Assembly: GCF_018139645.1 (NCBI RefSeq)
Contig: NZ_JAGSPM010000003.1
Span: forward strand, 1 to 64,000
Reading direction: 5' to 3'
Source of the DNA: Affinundibacterium baiyunense
GTDB taxonomy: Bacteria > Pseudomonadota > Gammaproteobacteria > Burkholderiales > Burkholderiaceae_D
DNA length: 64,000 nt
A model generated the notes under the pieces. It was not told where the DNA came from and ran no database searches. It saw only the letters and a program-made list of their open reading frames with translations. Of this stretch, positions 36,260-43,964 are shown in pieces (position 1 is the first letter of the stretch; each line of letters opens with the position of its first letter). A program made the position numbers and the translations under genes.

Positions 36260-37042
36260 ATGCAAACAATCTATCAAGCCAGCAATATTATCGAAGCCCA
36301 CATGGTAAAAAATATGCTGGAGCAACATGAAATAAACGCTTTTATTGAAGGCGAATTTTTACAAGGTGGCGTTGGAGACTTGCCCGCTCATAATCTCGTA
36401 AGAATACTTGTAGCTGAATCCGACTTCGCCAATGCGAAACATATCATTGATGAGTGGAATCAATCCCAAGAAACCTATGTGTCATCAAATCTCATCCCAA
36501 CTCGAACTCGAAAGAGCTCGCTTGGTTTGATTTTTTTGGGTCTACTACTAGGCTTAGTATTGGCATACGCATTCTCAAGGACACCATATGATAGAAGTGG
36601 CTATGACTATAACTATGATGGCCGCTTAGACGATCAATGGACATACAGTCCCAGCGGAGTAGCGCTCCTCAATGAAGTTGATCGAAATCTCGATGGAAAA
36701 TTAGATCTTGTCTTTCATTTCGACAAAAATGGACTGATTGAAAGGGCGGAGTTCGATGACAACTTTGACGGAACATTTGAGTCAACTGCGAGCTACGAAA
36801 ATGGCAATATCACTCAAATGAAAACCGATACCGATGGAGATCACTTCAGTGATTTCATCACTAATTTCAAATTCGGCGTTGCTACTTCCATTGAATACAT
36901 CAATGTCTATTCAGGCTACGCCAAAAAAATCTGTTCAATTCATCTCGGGAAAGTCAAGGTATGTGAAATCGATACAAATCTCGATAGAGTTATGGATAAA
37001 AAAGAGACCTATGACGAAAACGGTGAAATCAACCTACGTTAA
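36260..37042 (+). CDS. DUF2007-membrane anchor-EF-hand-like repeat fusion protein
   Basis: A 260-residue protein in three parts. Residues 1-72 match DUF2007, a putative signal-transducing domain (MQTIYQASNIIEAHMVKNML, then HNLVRILVAESDFANAKHII). One membrane helix follows (about 90-107, SLGLIFLGLLLGLVLAYAF). The remainder (110-260) has repeated Asp-rich motifs: YDYNYDGRLDD, VDRNLDGKLD, DDNFDGTFES, DTDGDHFSDF, DTNLDRVMD. These look like calcium-loop repeats exposed outside the membrane, with DUF2007 in the cytoplasm. Such a link of a cytoplasmic domain to an outer calcium-loop array suggests sensing, but that is inference. Confidence 0.68.
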   Translation: MQTIYQASNIIEAHMVKNMLEQHEINAFIEGEFLQGGVGDLPAHNLVRILVAESDFANAKHIIDEWNQSQETYVSSNLIPTRTRKSSLGLIFLGLLLGLVLAYAFSRTPYDRSGYDYNYDGRLDDQWTYSPSGVALLNEVDRNLDGKLDLVFHFDKNGLIERAEFDDNFDGTFESTASYENGNITQMKTDTDGDHFSDFITNFKFGVATSIEYINVYSGYAKKICSIHLGKVKVCEIDTNLDRVMDKKETYDENGEINLR

Positions 37043-37128
37043 ATCAATGTAGCCAAATCAAGTGGGGAAAACACAATCTTTGCGAACTGACGAACCGCTT
37101 GAGATAAAGACTAAAACTTCACACTCAT

Positions 37129-37244
37129 TTTATCTTTTTCACCGTTTCCAACCGACACACGTAAGCCCAATAAAGCTGCGTTCAACCTACGAAATATCAG
37201 AAGAATTCGCAATAATTTTGCTAACACGGCAATCTATGTTTGGA
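37129..37244. repeat. Intergenic element copy C
   Basis: TTTTATCTTTTTCACCGTTT, CCAACCGACACACGTAAGCC, AATAAAGCTGCG, then GAATTCGCAATAATTTTGCT and AACACGGCAATCTATGTT. The central hairpin is eroded on both arms, but the flanks match copies A and B closely. It lies about 90 bp after the DUF2007 fusion gene. Confidence 0.75.
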
Positions 37245-37334
37245 AATACAATTTTACGCATATCAATTACGCATACAAAATTTTGCTAAACTTTATCCAC
37301 GTTAGATAGATTGAAATGACCAAGAGAGATATCA

Positions 37335-38141
37335 ATGAGTTTTGAAGCTATGTTAGTACAAGCCGAGCAATCTTCGCTCGTGCAGATGGAACCAGGTTGG
37401 GGGCAAGGTCGCGCTATTTTTGGTGGCATTTTGGCGGCTCTCGCTGTCGCGCATATGCAAGCGCGCTTGACGGGCGAAGCCAAGTTGCGCGCACTGACGA
37501 TTTCGTTTGTTGCGCCTGTTGAAGTGGGTGAAGTGGAATTTAAAGCTGAGATACTGCGCGCTGGAAAATCGGTCACGCAAATGCAATGCCATTTACTGCA
37601 ACAAGGTAAAGTCGTCTTAAGCGCGCTCGCTAGTTTTGGTGTGGCACGTAGTTCGCAAGTGGTCGTCACGAGTGAGACTGCGCCCGATTTTGGTGACATC
37701 AAAGATGGCTTATCCTTTCCTTATCTCGAAGGAGTCATCCCCGAATTTACCCGCAAGATTGACTTTCGGTATACCGATTGTGATTTGCCGTTTAGTGCGT
37801 CATCCAAGTCACATATCAATGGCTGGATGCGCTGGAACGATAGCGCTGAGGTGAGTGCTAACCGTGCGCCACTGTTGAGTTTAATTGCACTGATCGACGC
37901 TTGGCCACCAGCGATTCTACAAATGCTAGACCGCCCAAATCCTGCCAGTAGCTTGACTTGGACTTTAGAGTTTCCGAACATAGACAAGGCGACCTTGTCG
38001 CAACAAGCAAATCCATGGTGGCAATATCGTGCACACACAGATGCCGCGCGCAATGGCTATGGCCACATCGCAGCTGAAGTCTGGAATGAGTATGGTCAAC
38101 TCGTAGCAATTAGCCGCCAGACAGTGACTGTGTTTGCTTGA
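37335..38141 (+). CDS. Acyl-CoA thioesterase-like double hotdog protein
   Basis: A 268-residue protein with the TesB-like double hotdog architecture (4HBT_3 type). The first hotdog has GWGQGRAIFGGILAALAVAHM and LTISFVAPVEVGEVEFKAEILRAGKSVTQMQC. The second has INGWMRWNDS, the LIALIDAWPPAILQML helix, LTWTLEFPN and the terminal GHIAAEVWNEYGQLVAISRQTVTVF. Likely hydrolyses acyl-CoA thioesters; chain length unknown. It is soluble and monocistronic, the first ordinary gene after the repeat-rich accessory stretch. Confidence 0.85.
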   Translation: MSFEAMLVQAEQSSLVQMEPGWGQGRAIFGGILAALAVAHMQARLTGEAKLRALTISFVAPVEVGEVEFKAEILRAGKSVTQMQCHLLQQGKVVLSALASFGVARSSQVVVTSETAPDFGDIKDGLSFPYLEGVIPEFTRKIDFRYTDCDLPFSASSKSHINGWMRWNDSAEVSANRAPLLSLIALIDAWPPAILQMLDRPNPASSLTWTLEFPNIDKATLSQQANPWWQYRAHTDAARNGYGHIAAEVWNEYGQLVAISRQTVTVFA

Positions 38142-38613
38142 GGTATTTTCTTTATGTGTTGACTTGAAGCGATGCTAGTAAACACGGTAAGACGTAATTA
38201 ATCCCTCATTTGTCTGTAAACTGCGAGACGTAATCTTGCCTTAGGATGCAAATCTCCAAAACAACATCGCGTCATCCAGTGTTCGCTCGTGGCGAACAAT
38301 TCTTTTCTTTGCTTATTTGTTGCAGAAATTAAGTTGGGTTTCTGTTTTTGCAGAGGATGACCGAATGGCGTCATTCCCCTGCGAGCTATTGCTCCCCCCT
38401 TCATACTATTAATCACAATCATTGATCATACTCATCCATTTTGGCCAAGTTCAAAGCTACTCTTGCTGAGCGATGATTTGCATAAATTAAAATTTATTCT
38501 GATAAAATTACTCCACTAAAAAGCGAGCAATTGGTATGGGTAAAAATACAAATTCGATGTATCTTTCAAATCGCCCTATTCAATTTTTTCAAATCAAGTG
38601 ATTGGAGTAATCC
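38142..38613. other. Intergenic region between thioesterase and DUF6624 gene
   Basis: About 470 bp with no credible gene. It holds a hairpin at 38280-38298 and an AT-rich promoter-like stretch before 38614. An ATGAC...GTCAT pair near 38354-38372 is the only other symmetry I noticed. Confidence 0.45.
38280..38309 (+). terminator. Possible terminator downstream of the thioesterase gene
   Basis: TGTTCGC (38280-38286) and GCGAACA (38292-38298) form a 7-bp stem with loop TCGTG, followed by the T-rich ATTCTTTTCTTT. It is about 140 bp after the stop codon. Confidence 0.4.
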
Positions 38614-39573
38614 ATGTTCAAGAAATTAGTTTTCATTATTTCACTGGCACTCAGTTTTCCTTCGTTGGCGCAGCAGGAGAGCGCCACTATGAGCCAAGCG
38701 AAACGTCTGTTAAATCAAAAATCGTATGCCGAAGCAGTCAAGGTTTTTGAAGCGATATTTGCAAAGAAAGATGCAAATCGTGGCGAATACTATGATGCAG
38801 CCTGCGCTGCGGCACTTGCAGGTCAACATGATCTCGCATTCACTTGGCTGAATAAATCGATCGATAAAAATTGGTGGAATATCGACCACTTGAAGGCAGA
38901 TACCGATCTGCAATCTTTACATGATCGTCCTGAGTGGCCAATCATGCTTGATAAGCTACAAGCCAAGCTAGCTGCACGTGAGAAAAATTATGATCACGCG
39001 CTCAAAAAAGAGCTAGAAGACATCTTTATCGCAGATCAAAAACTGCGAACTGGCATAGACGCAATCATCAAACAATATGGTGAGAAATCTGAGCAAGTCA
39101 AAGCAACTTGGGACGAAATCGAGCGACTTGATGCGGCCAACTTGAAACGTGTCACCCAGATTTTAGATAGCAAGGGCTGGCTAGGCCCCGAACAAGTAGG
39201 CGAAAGAGCCAGCTCTACTTTATTCTTAGTCGTTCAACACGCGAATAAAGCAGTATGGGAAAAGTATCTTCCTATGATGCGTAAAGCAGTCCAAGAGAAA
39301 AAGGCCAGCGCATCCAGTTTAGCTTTGCTCGAAGATCGTTATCTTGCCTTCGGTTTAGGCAAGAAGCAGCTATATGGCAGCCAATTACAAACAGTCGACG
39401 GCGTAACCAAGTTGATGCCAGTTGAAGACCCCGATCGACTCGATGAGCGTCGCGCCTCAGTTGGACTTGGACCCATCGCTGACTATCTGCAGAATTGGAA
39501 CCTCACTTGGGATCTAGAAAGTTACAAAAAATCACTAGCTGAAGACGAGGCTCGCAAGGCAGCAAAAAAATGA
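38614..39573 (+). CDS. Exported DUF6624 family protein with TPR-like N-terminus
   Basis: A 319-residue exported protein with a signal peptide (LVFIISLALSFPSLA). Residues 25-120 form TPR-like helices (AKRLLNQKSYAEAVKVFEAIF, YYDAACAAALAGQHDLAFTWLNKSI). The C-terminal half matches DUF6624: LEDIFIADQKLRTGID, then the WLGPEQVGERASSTLFLVVQHAN region and EDRYLAFGLGKKQLYGSQL. Function is unknown. GGAG 10 nt upstream supports the start. A Lys-rich tail ends the protein. It is likely monocistronic. Confidence 0.8.
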   Translation: MFKKLVFIISLALSFPSLAQQESATMSQAKRLLNQKSYAEAVKVFEAIFAKKDANRGEYYDAACAAALAGQHDLAFTWLNKSIDKNWWNIDHLKADTDLQSLHDRPEWPIMLDKLQAKLAAREKNYDHALKKELEDIFIADQKLRTGIDAIIKQYGEKSEQVKATWDEIERLDAANLKRVTQILDSKGWLGPEQVGERASSTLFLVVQHANKAVWEKYLPMMRKAVQEKKASASSLALLEDRYLAFGLGKKQLYGSQLQTVDGVTKLMPVEDPDRLDERRASVGLGPIADYLQNWNLTWDLESYKKSLAEDEARKAAKK

Positions 39574-39651
39574 ACTTGCTAGACAAATAGAATTAGCCGA
39601 AGACTTATCATGCCGTATGACATGTGCCCATGATGAGCAATTATTTTTTGC

Positions 39652-39691
39652 GTCGTTTGATCACAAAAGAAACTCTTGTTGATCAAACGAC
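39652..39691. repeat. Perfect 12-bp inverted repeat upstream of the sigma factor gene
   Basis: GTCGTTTGATCA (39652-39663) and TGATCAAACGAC (39680-39691) flank a 16-nt loop that can pair further with a bulge. There is no T-run after either arm. Its position, about 255 bp upstream of the sigma gene, allows a leader or operator role. Confidence 0.6.
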
Positions 39692-39881
39692 TATCGAACA
39701 GCGTAATACACAGGTAGCTGATGTGCTAATGAATAGACATCAGAAATTTCACAGCAACGCAAATCTAGATTCTTGTATGAGTTTATTCAGAACGCACATT
39801 CCAGCTCTGCTCTTTTTCTAGGCTTAGTTTAGATTGCTCTGATTAGTTTTCGTCCAAGTGCAATTTGTCGAAATCAACTTA

Positions 39882-39921
39882 AATTTACATTTTGAATCCA
39901 CTTGCGCAGATAATGTAAATT
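39882..39921. promoter_or_regulatory. Perfect 10-bp inverted repeat 24 bp before the sigma factor start
   Basis: AATTTACATT (39882-39891) and AATGTAAATT (39912-39921) are exact inverted copies separated by 20 bp. The centre-to-centre distance is 30 bp, close to three helical turns, which would suit a dimeric regulator on one DNA face. Confidence 0.5.
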
Positions 39922-39945
39922 CTATTAATCAGCCACGCGCGTCGT

Positions 39946-41229
39946 ATGCACACTACCAATCACGACATTGTTTCGACCATTGACCAAGTTTATCGGCAAT
40001 CGTCGCGGCAGATTTTTGCAAGCTTGGTGCGCTTACTCGGTGATTTTGATTTGGCGGAAGAAGCACTACATGAGGCGTTTAGAGTGGCTGTCGAGAAATG
40101 GCCAATACAGGGTATTCCTTCCAACCCACACGCATGGTTGATCTCTGCGGGACGCTTCAAGGCGATTGACGGTATTCGGCGCAATCAACGTTTTACCGCA
40201 TGGGATGACGCACTAGAGCAAGCGGAAAGCATTGCGGACGAGACACCCTCTTGGGATGAGTTACAAGAACAAATCATGCTTGAAGACGATAGGCTACGTT
40301 TAGTATTTACTTGTTGTCATCCTAGTCTGGCATTTGATGCGCAAGTCGCACTGACACTACGTGAAGTTTGCGGCTTGACTACCGAAGAAATTGCCAGTGC
40401 GTTCTTGCTACCCACACCAACTTTGGCACAACGTATTGTGCGTGCCAAGAGCAAAATTCGCGATGCGCGCATTCCCTACCAAGTACCAGATGCAACGGAA
40501 CTCCCTGCGCGACTAGCTAGTGTCTTGCGTGTAATTTATTTGGTTTTTAACGAGGGCTACTCTGCCTCAAGTGGAGATACGCTAACCCGCTATGACCTGT
40601 CGAACGAAGCGATTCGCTTAGCGCGTTTGCTACGTCAATTACTGCCTGAGCAAGCAGAAATTATGGGGCTATTGGCACTCATGTTGTTACATGAATCACG
40701 CCGCGTGGCGCGTATCAATATGCAAGATGATTTAGTTCCGCTCGATGAACAAGATCGTAGTTTATGGGACGCCGCATTGATTACAGAAGGATGTGCCTTG
40801 GCTGAACAAGCACTACGCACAAAGAAATTCGGCGCTTACAGCTTACAAGCCGCAATCTCTGCTGTGCACGCGGAAGCACCAACAAGTGCTGACACCGATT
40901 GGGCTCAAATCGTCGGTTTGTACGACGCTCTATTTCGCCTGGAGCCCAGTTCTATCGTTGCACTCAATCGCGCAGTGGCTGTTGCAATGCACGATAGTCC
41001 GGCGAGCGGTCTAGCTTTAGTGAACCAACTTTTAGAAGAAGAATCTCTGCAAAAATATCACTTAGCCTACGCCGCGCAGGCAGACTTGTATCGCCGTTTG
41101 GCTCGCTACCAAGAAGCAAAATGCGCTTACGAACATGCGCTCGCCTTAACTAAGCAAGGTGCTGAGCAGCGTTTTTTACAGAAACGCATCGCCGAAATGA
41201 ATCGCTTAATAAGCGAAATTTCGGGCTAG
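39946..41229 (+). CDS. ECF42-type RNA polymerase sigma factor with C-terminal TPR extension
   Basis: A 427-residue sigma factor. Region 2 (about 10-80) has GDFDLAEEALHEAFRVAVEKWP and NPHAWLISAGRFKAIDGIRR. Region 4 (about 130-175) has LTLREVCGLTTEEIASAFLL and IVRAKSKIRDA. The long C-terminal extension contains the DUF6596 stretch (VIYLVFNEGYSASSGD) and TPR-like helices. This layout, with a YCII/DGPF operon next door, is the ECF42 group, which is thought to work without an anti-sigma factor, with control by the C-terminal extension. No Shine-Dalgarno motif is obvious. It probably drives the 41.4-43.9 kb operon. Confidence 0.92.
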   Translation: MHTTNHDIVSTIDQVYRQSSRQIFASLVRLLGDFDLAEEALHEAFRVAVEKWPIQGIPSNPHAWLISAGRFKAIDGIRRNQRFTAWDDALEQAESIADETPSWDELQEQIMLEDDRLRLVFTCCHPSLAFDAQVALTLREVCGLTTEEIASAFLLPTPTLAQRIVRAKSKIRDARIPYQVPDATELPARLASVLRVIYLVFNEGYSASSGDTLTRYDLSNEAIRLARLLRQLLPEQAEIMGLLALMLLHESRRVARINMQDDLVPLDEQDRSLWDAALITEGCALAEQALRTKKFGAYSLQAAISAVHAEAPTSADTDWAQIVGLYDALFRLEPSSIVALNRAVAVAMHDSPASGLALVNQLLEEESLQKYHLAYAAQADLYRRLARYQEAKCAYEHALALTKQGAEQRFLQKRIAEMNRLISEISG

Positions 41230-41303
41230 CCTAGAGTCAAAGAAAGGAAATCAATAAGTTTTGCTAGCCAGTGCGCAAATAATTCAAAATATTTTTGAGC
41301 TAG

Positions 41304-41330
41304 TGTCGATTTGAAGTTTTGCCGTTCGAC
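41304..41330 (+). promoter_or_regulatory. Putative ECF42-dependent promoter of the SRPBCC-VOC-YCII operon
   Basis: TGTCGA (41304-41309) and CGAC (41327-41330) are separated by 17 bp, about 120 bp upstream of the first operon gene. This agrees with the ECF42 promoter motif I recall from work on Streptomyces venezuelae (TGTCGA at -35, CGA/TC at -10). Confidence 0.6.
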
Positions 41331-41449
41331 TAGTAGTAGATTGGGAACAAATTAAACTACAAAGTATTGCTTTCACATCACGAGCTTTGCTTTTTTCCCA
41401 AGCAAATTAACATCAATAATCAACAATTCAACAAAAAGGAGATATCTCG

Positions 41450-41896
41450 ATGACAACTGGTACTGTTCAACTTCACCGCGTTCTCAAAGCAAACCCTGAC
41501 AAGGTTTATCGTGCGTTTTTAGATCAAGCCGCTATGGCAAAATGGGTTGCTCCATATGGCTTCACTTGCACTGTCCATCACATGGATGCCAAGGTGGGTG
41601 GCACTTTCCGCATGTCGTTCGAAAATTTTTCAACCGGCCATTCACATGCGTTCGGTGGTGAATATCTAGAATTAATCCCAGGGAAATTACTGCGTTATAC
41701 CGACAAATTTGAAGACCCGAATCTGCCAGGAGAATTACTCGTGGAGGTATCGCTCAAAGCGGTCGCTTGCGGCACCGAATTAAATATCACTCAGAGCGGC
41801 ATTCCCGAAATGATTCCCGTAGAGATGTGTTACTTGGGGTGGCAAGAATCATTAGAACAATTGGCGAAGTTGGTAGAGCCAGAAATCGCTGGATAA
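41450..41896 (+). CDS. SRPBCC/AHSA1 family protein
   Basis: A 148-residue START-like helix-grip protein. It opens VQLHRVLKANPDKVYRAFLDQAAMAKWVAPYGFTC, contains VGGTFRMSFENFSTG, the LIPGKLLRYTDKFEDP strand and ends with the C-terminal helix GWQESLEQLAKLVE. A strong AAAGGAG ribosome-binding site precedes the ATG. AHSA1-like proteins of this size may bind small hydrophobic ligands; no activity is assigned. It is the first gene of the putative ECF42 operon. Confidence 0.9.
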   Translation: MTTGTVQLHRVLKANPDKVYRAFLDQAAMAKWVAPYGFTCTVHHMDAKVGGTFRMSFENFSTGHSHAFGGEYLELIPGKLLRYTDKFEDPNLPGELLVEVSLKAVACGTELNITQSGIPEMIPVEMCYLGWQESLEQLAKLVEPEIAG

Positions 41897-41935
41897 ATAA
41901 TTTCAATTCATTTGTTACTCAAAAAAGGACTTACT

Positions 41936-42346
41936 ATGCCAAAAATGATTTTTGTGAATTTGCCAGTGACTGAGCTTGCCAATTCCATTCGCTTTTATAC
42001 CGCAATCGGCGCCAGCCAAAATCCACAGTTTTCGGACGACACAGCAGCGTGCATGGTGCTGTCAGAGACTATCCACGTTATGTTGCTAACCCACGATAAA
42101 TACAGCTCTTTTACCAGTAGGCCAATTGCAGACGCACGTGCCACAAGTGCTAGTCTATTAGCACTAACGTTCGATAGTCGAGATGAAGTCAACGCCATTT
42201 TGGAACGTGCCGCTGCGGCAGGTGGACTAGCAGATCCCAATCCACAACAAGATCTCGGCTTTATGTTTAGTCGTTCGGTTCAAGATCCTGATGGTAATGT
42301 TTGGGAGATTTTTTGGATGGACCCAGCTGCCGTCGGCAATGCCTAA
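41936..42346 (+). CDS. VOC superfamily (glyoxalase/bleomycin resistance-like) protein
   Basis: A 136-residue protein starting at ATG 41936, where AAAAGGAC provides the ribosome-binding site; an upstream TTG is not needed. Paired beta-alpha-beta-beta-beta modules are visible (MIFVNLPVTELANSIRFYTAIG; LALTFDSRDEVNAILERAAAAGG; DPDGNVWEIFWMDP). The conserved terminal Glu in NVWEIFW is present, but typical first-position His ligands are not obvious, so metal binding is uncertain. It resembles its neighbour at 42800-43210, likely a paralogue. Confidence 0.9.
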   Translation: MPKMIFVNLPVTELANSIRFYTAIGASQNPQFSDDTAACMVLSETIHVMLLTHDKYSSFTSRPIADARATSASLLALTFDSRDEVNAILERAAAAGGLADPNPQQDLGFMFSRSVQDPDGNVWEIFWMDPAAVGNA

Positions 42347-42375
42347 GTAGTCGATTTGAACAAGGAAACCCATCT

Positions 42376-42723
42376 ATGAAATATCTCTGTCTCGTCTATC
42401 TGTCCGAAGAGAACTGGAACGCCTGTCCTGACACGACTTGTTTTGCTTTTGCCCGTCAATTAGCACAAAGTGGTCACATGATCGCTGCCGAGCCACTACA
42501 CCCAACACAAACAGCCACTACGGTACGTGTGCGCAATGGGCAAATGTCGATGACTGATGGTCCATTCGCCGAAACGAAAGAACAGTTGGCAGGTTTTTAC
42601 TTGATTGACGCCAAAGACCTCAATGAAGCAATTAACTGGGCGGCAAAAATCCCACCAGCCAAGTTCGGCAGTATCGAAGTGCGACCAGTGCGTGAATTAG
42701 AATTAAGTATGGCCACAATATAA
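42376..42723 (+). CDS. YCII/DGPF domain protein
   Basis: A 115-residue protein of the YCII-related (DGPF) family, starting at ATG 42376 after CAAGGAAACC. The signature MTDGPFAETKEQLAGFYLIDAKDLNEAI is intact, preceded by VRVRNGQ. Proteins of this family are the hallmark neighbours and presumed targets of ECF42 sigma factors. The fold is ferredoxin-like; the substrate is unknown. It lies between two VOC paralogues in the operon. Confidence 0.93.
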   Translation: MKYLCLVYLSEENWNACPDTTCFAFARQLAQSGHMIAAEPLHPTQTATTVRVRNGQMSMTDGPFAETKEQLAGFYLIDAKDLNEAINWAAKIPPAKFGSIEVRPVRELELSMATI

Positions 42724-42799
42724 AGGACGCAGCACAGGCAATTCATACACAGATAAACCACCCTGCATGCCCAGGCAACATAAGTAGAAAAGGAAAATC

Positions 42800-43210
42800 A
42801 TGGCTAAGACCATTACCATCAGTCTACCCGTCAAAGATCTCGATGCGTCTAAGGCGTTCTATACAGAGCTCGGCTTCAAATTTAATCCACAATGTGGTGA
42901 CGACAGTGCCGTCTTAATGGATTGGAGTGAAACCATCAGCGTGATGTTGTTAACGCATGAAAAATGGAGCAGCTTCACCACCCGTCCAATTCCTCCAAGC
43001 ACTTCAAGCGAAGTTGCTTTGAATATTTCTTGCGAATCACGCGACGAGGTTGATGCAATGAACCGAATCGCGATGCACATGGGAGGTATTGCGGATGTCA
43101 ATCCGGTACAAGATCATGGCTTTATGTATGGACGTGACTTCGCCGACCCTGATGGTCATATCTGGGGCGCGGTTTGGATGGATATGTCGGCATTTCCATC
43201 ACCGCAATAG
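42800..43210 (+). CDS. VOC superfamily protein, paralogue of the gene at 41936
   Basis: A 136-residue protein with AAAAGGAAA ribosome-binding site. Motifs line up with the upstream VOC gene: SLPVKDLDASKAFYTELGF, SVMLLTHEKWSSFTTRPI (compare VMLLTHDKYSSFTSRPI), SCESRDEVDAMNRIAMHMGG and DPDGHIWGAVWMD. The terminal Glu of the first copy is Gly here (HIWGAVW versus NVWEIFW), so the active site has probably diverged. The two copies flank the YCII gene, suggesting duplication. Confidence 0.9.
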   Translation: MAKTITISLPVKDLDASKAFYTELGFKFNPQCGDDSAVLMDWSETISVMLLTHEKWSSFTTRPIPPSTSSEVALNISCESRDEVDAMNRIAMHMGGIADVNPVQDHGFMYGRDFADPDGHIWGAVWMDMSAFPSPQ

Positions 43211-43421
43211 TTTCAAACTCAAACTCACTTGCGAGCCTTCGCTTTTTTAGAAAAACCTGAGGAAAACATCACTGCTAAACGTGGAACTCGGTGTGCAGCA
43301 AATGTGTCCAATCCTCAAACATCTAACGCCAATCTTACTTTTGCAGTAGATGTAGGGCATGTGGAAGCTAGCATCGTTTAAAACATCCACGCTGTATATT
43401 CACTATTGAAGGAGTCTTATC

Positions 43422-43907
43422 ATGCAAATCCCAGAACCACAAACAGAACATCTTTGGCTACAGCAACTCGTCGGTGAGTGGACTTTTGAATCAGAATGCC
43501 TCATGGGGCCAGACCAGCCCCCTATGAAAACGGCAGGAAGTGAAGTGGTTAAATCATTGGGAAAATTGTGGACTATCGGCGAGGGAGCGAGTGACTCACC
43601 AGACGGTGGACCATGGAATTCGATGATGACACTTGGGTATGATCCGCAAGCGCAGCACTTTGTCGGCACCTTCATCGCATCGGTGATGACACATTTGTGG
43701 CCATACAAAGGCACGCTCGATGCATCTGCAAAAATTCTGACACTAGACTCAGAAGGCCCGAGCTTCGCCGATAACGGTGCCATGGCAAAGTATCAAGACA
43801 TCATCGAATTTATCACGCCAGATCACCGCACACTGACCTCGCGCATGCAAAGTGAGGATGGTACTTGGCATCAGTTTATGTGCGCGCATTATCATCGCAA
43901 GTCATAG
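43422..43907 (+). CDS. DUF1579 family protein
   Basis: A 161-residue soluble protein with GAAGGAG ribosome-binding site. DUF1579 features are LQQLVGEWTFESECLMGPDQ, GKLWTIGEGASD, WNSMMTLGYDPQAQHFVGTFI and the terminal MQSEDGTWHQFMCAHYHRK. Frequently found with YCII and SRPBCC genes in ECF41/42 settings. The 210-bp gap upstream may carry its own promoter, but I found no clear ECF42 motif there. Confidence 0.86.
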   Translation: MQIPEPQTEHLWLQQLVGEWTFESECLMGPDQPPMKTAGSEVVKSLGKLWTIGEGASDSPDGGPWNSMMTLGYDPQAQHFVGTFIASVMTHLWPYKGTLDASAKILTLDSEGPSFADNGAMAKYQDIIEFITPDHRTLTSRMQSEDGTWHQFMCAHYHRKS

Positions 43908-43964
43908 GCAGAACGCAAAATTTTGTGATCTTTTTTTACCCTCCATCACCGTGACGCTACGCAA

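Larger units (their letters stand above)
39574..39945. other. Intergenic region upstream of the ECF42 sigma factor gene
   Basis: About 370 bp without a convincing gene, holding two perfect inverted repeats (39652-39691 and 39882-39921). A TGTCGA hexamer occurs at 39866-39871 but without the matching -10 element at the right distance. Confidence 0.5.

Noticed and set aside
30126..37244. Integron attC sites separating gene cassettes
   Set aside because: The three elements follow accessory genes, but they lack the RYYYAAC/GTTRRRY core pair in the right arrangement, the genes are in mixed orientation and no integrase is present.
39624..39821. 65-residue open frame upstream of the sigma factor gene
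   Set aside because: It runs through the 12-bp inverted repeat, has no ribosome-binding site and no recognisable pattern.
40000..41229. SnoaL-like ECF41 sigma factor
   Set aside because: The C-terminal extension shows DUF6596 and TPR-like helices rather than a SnoaL fold, and the YCII neighbour fits ECF42.
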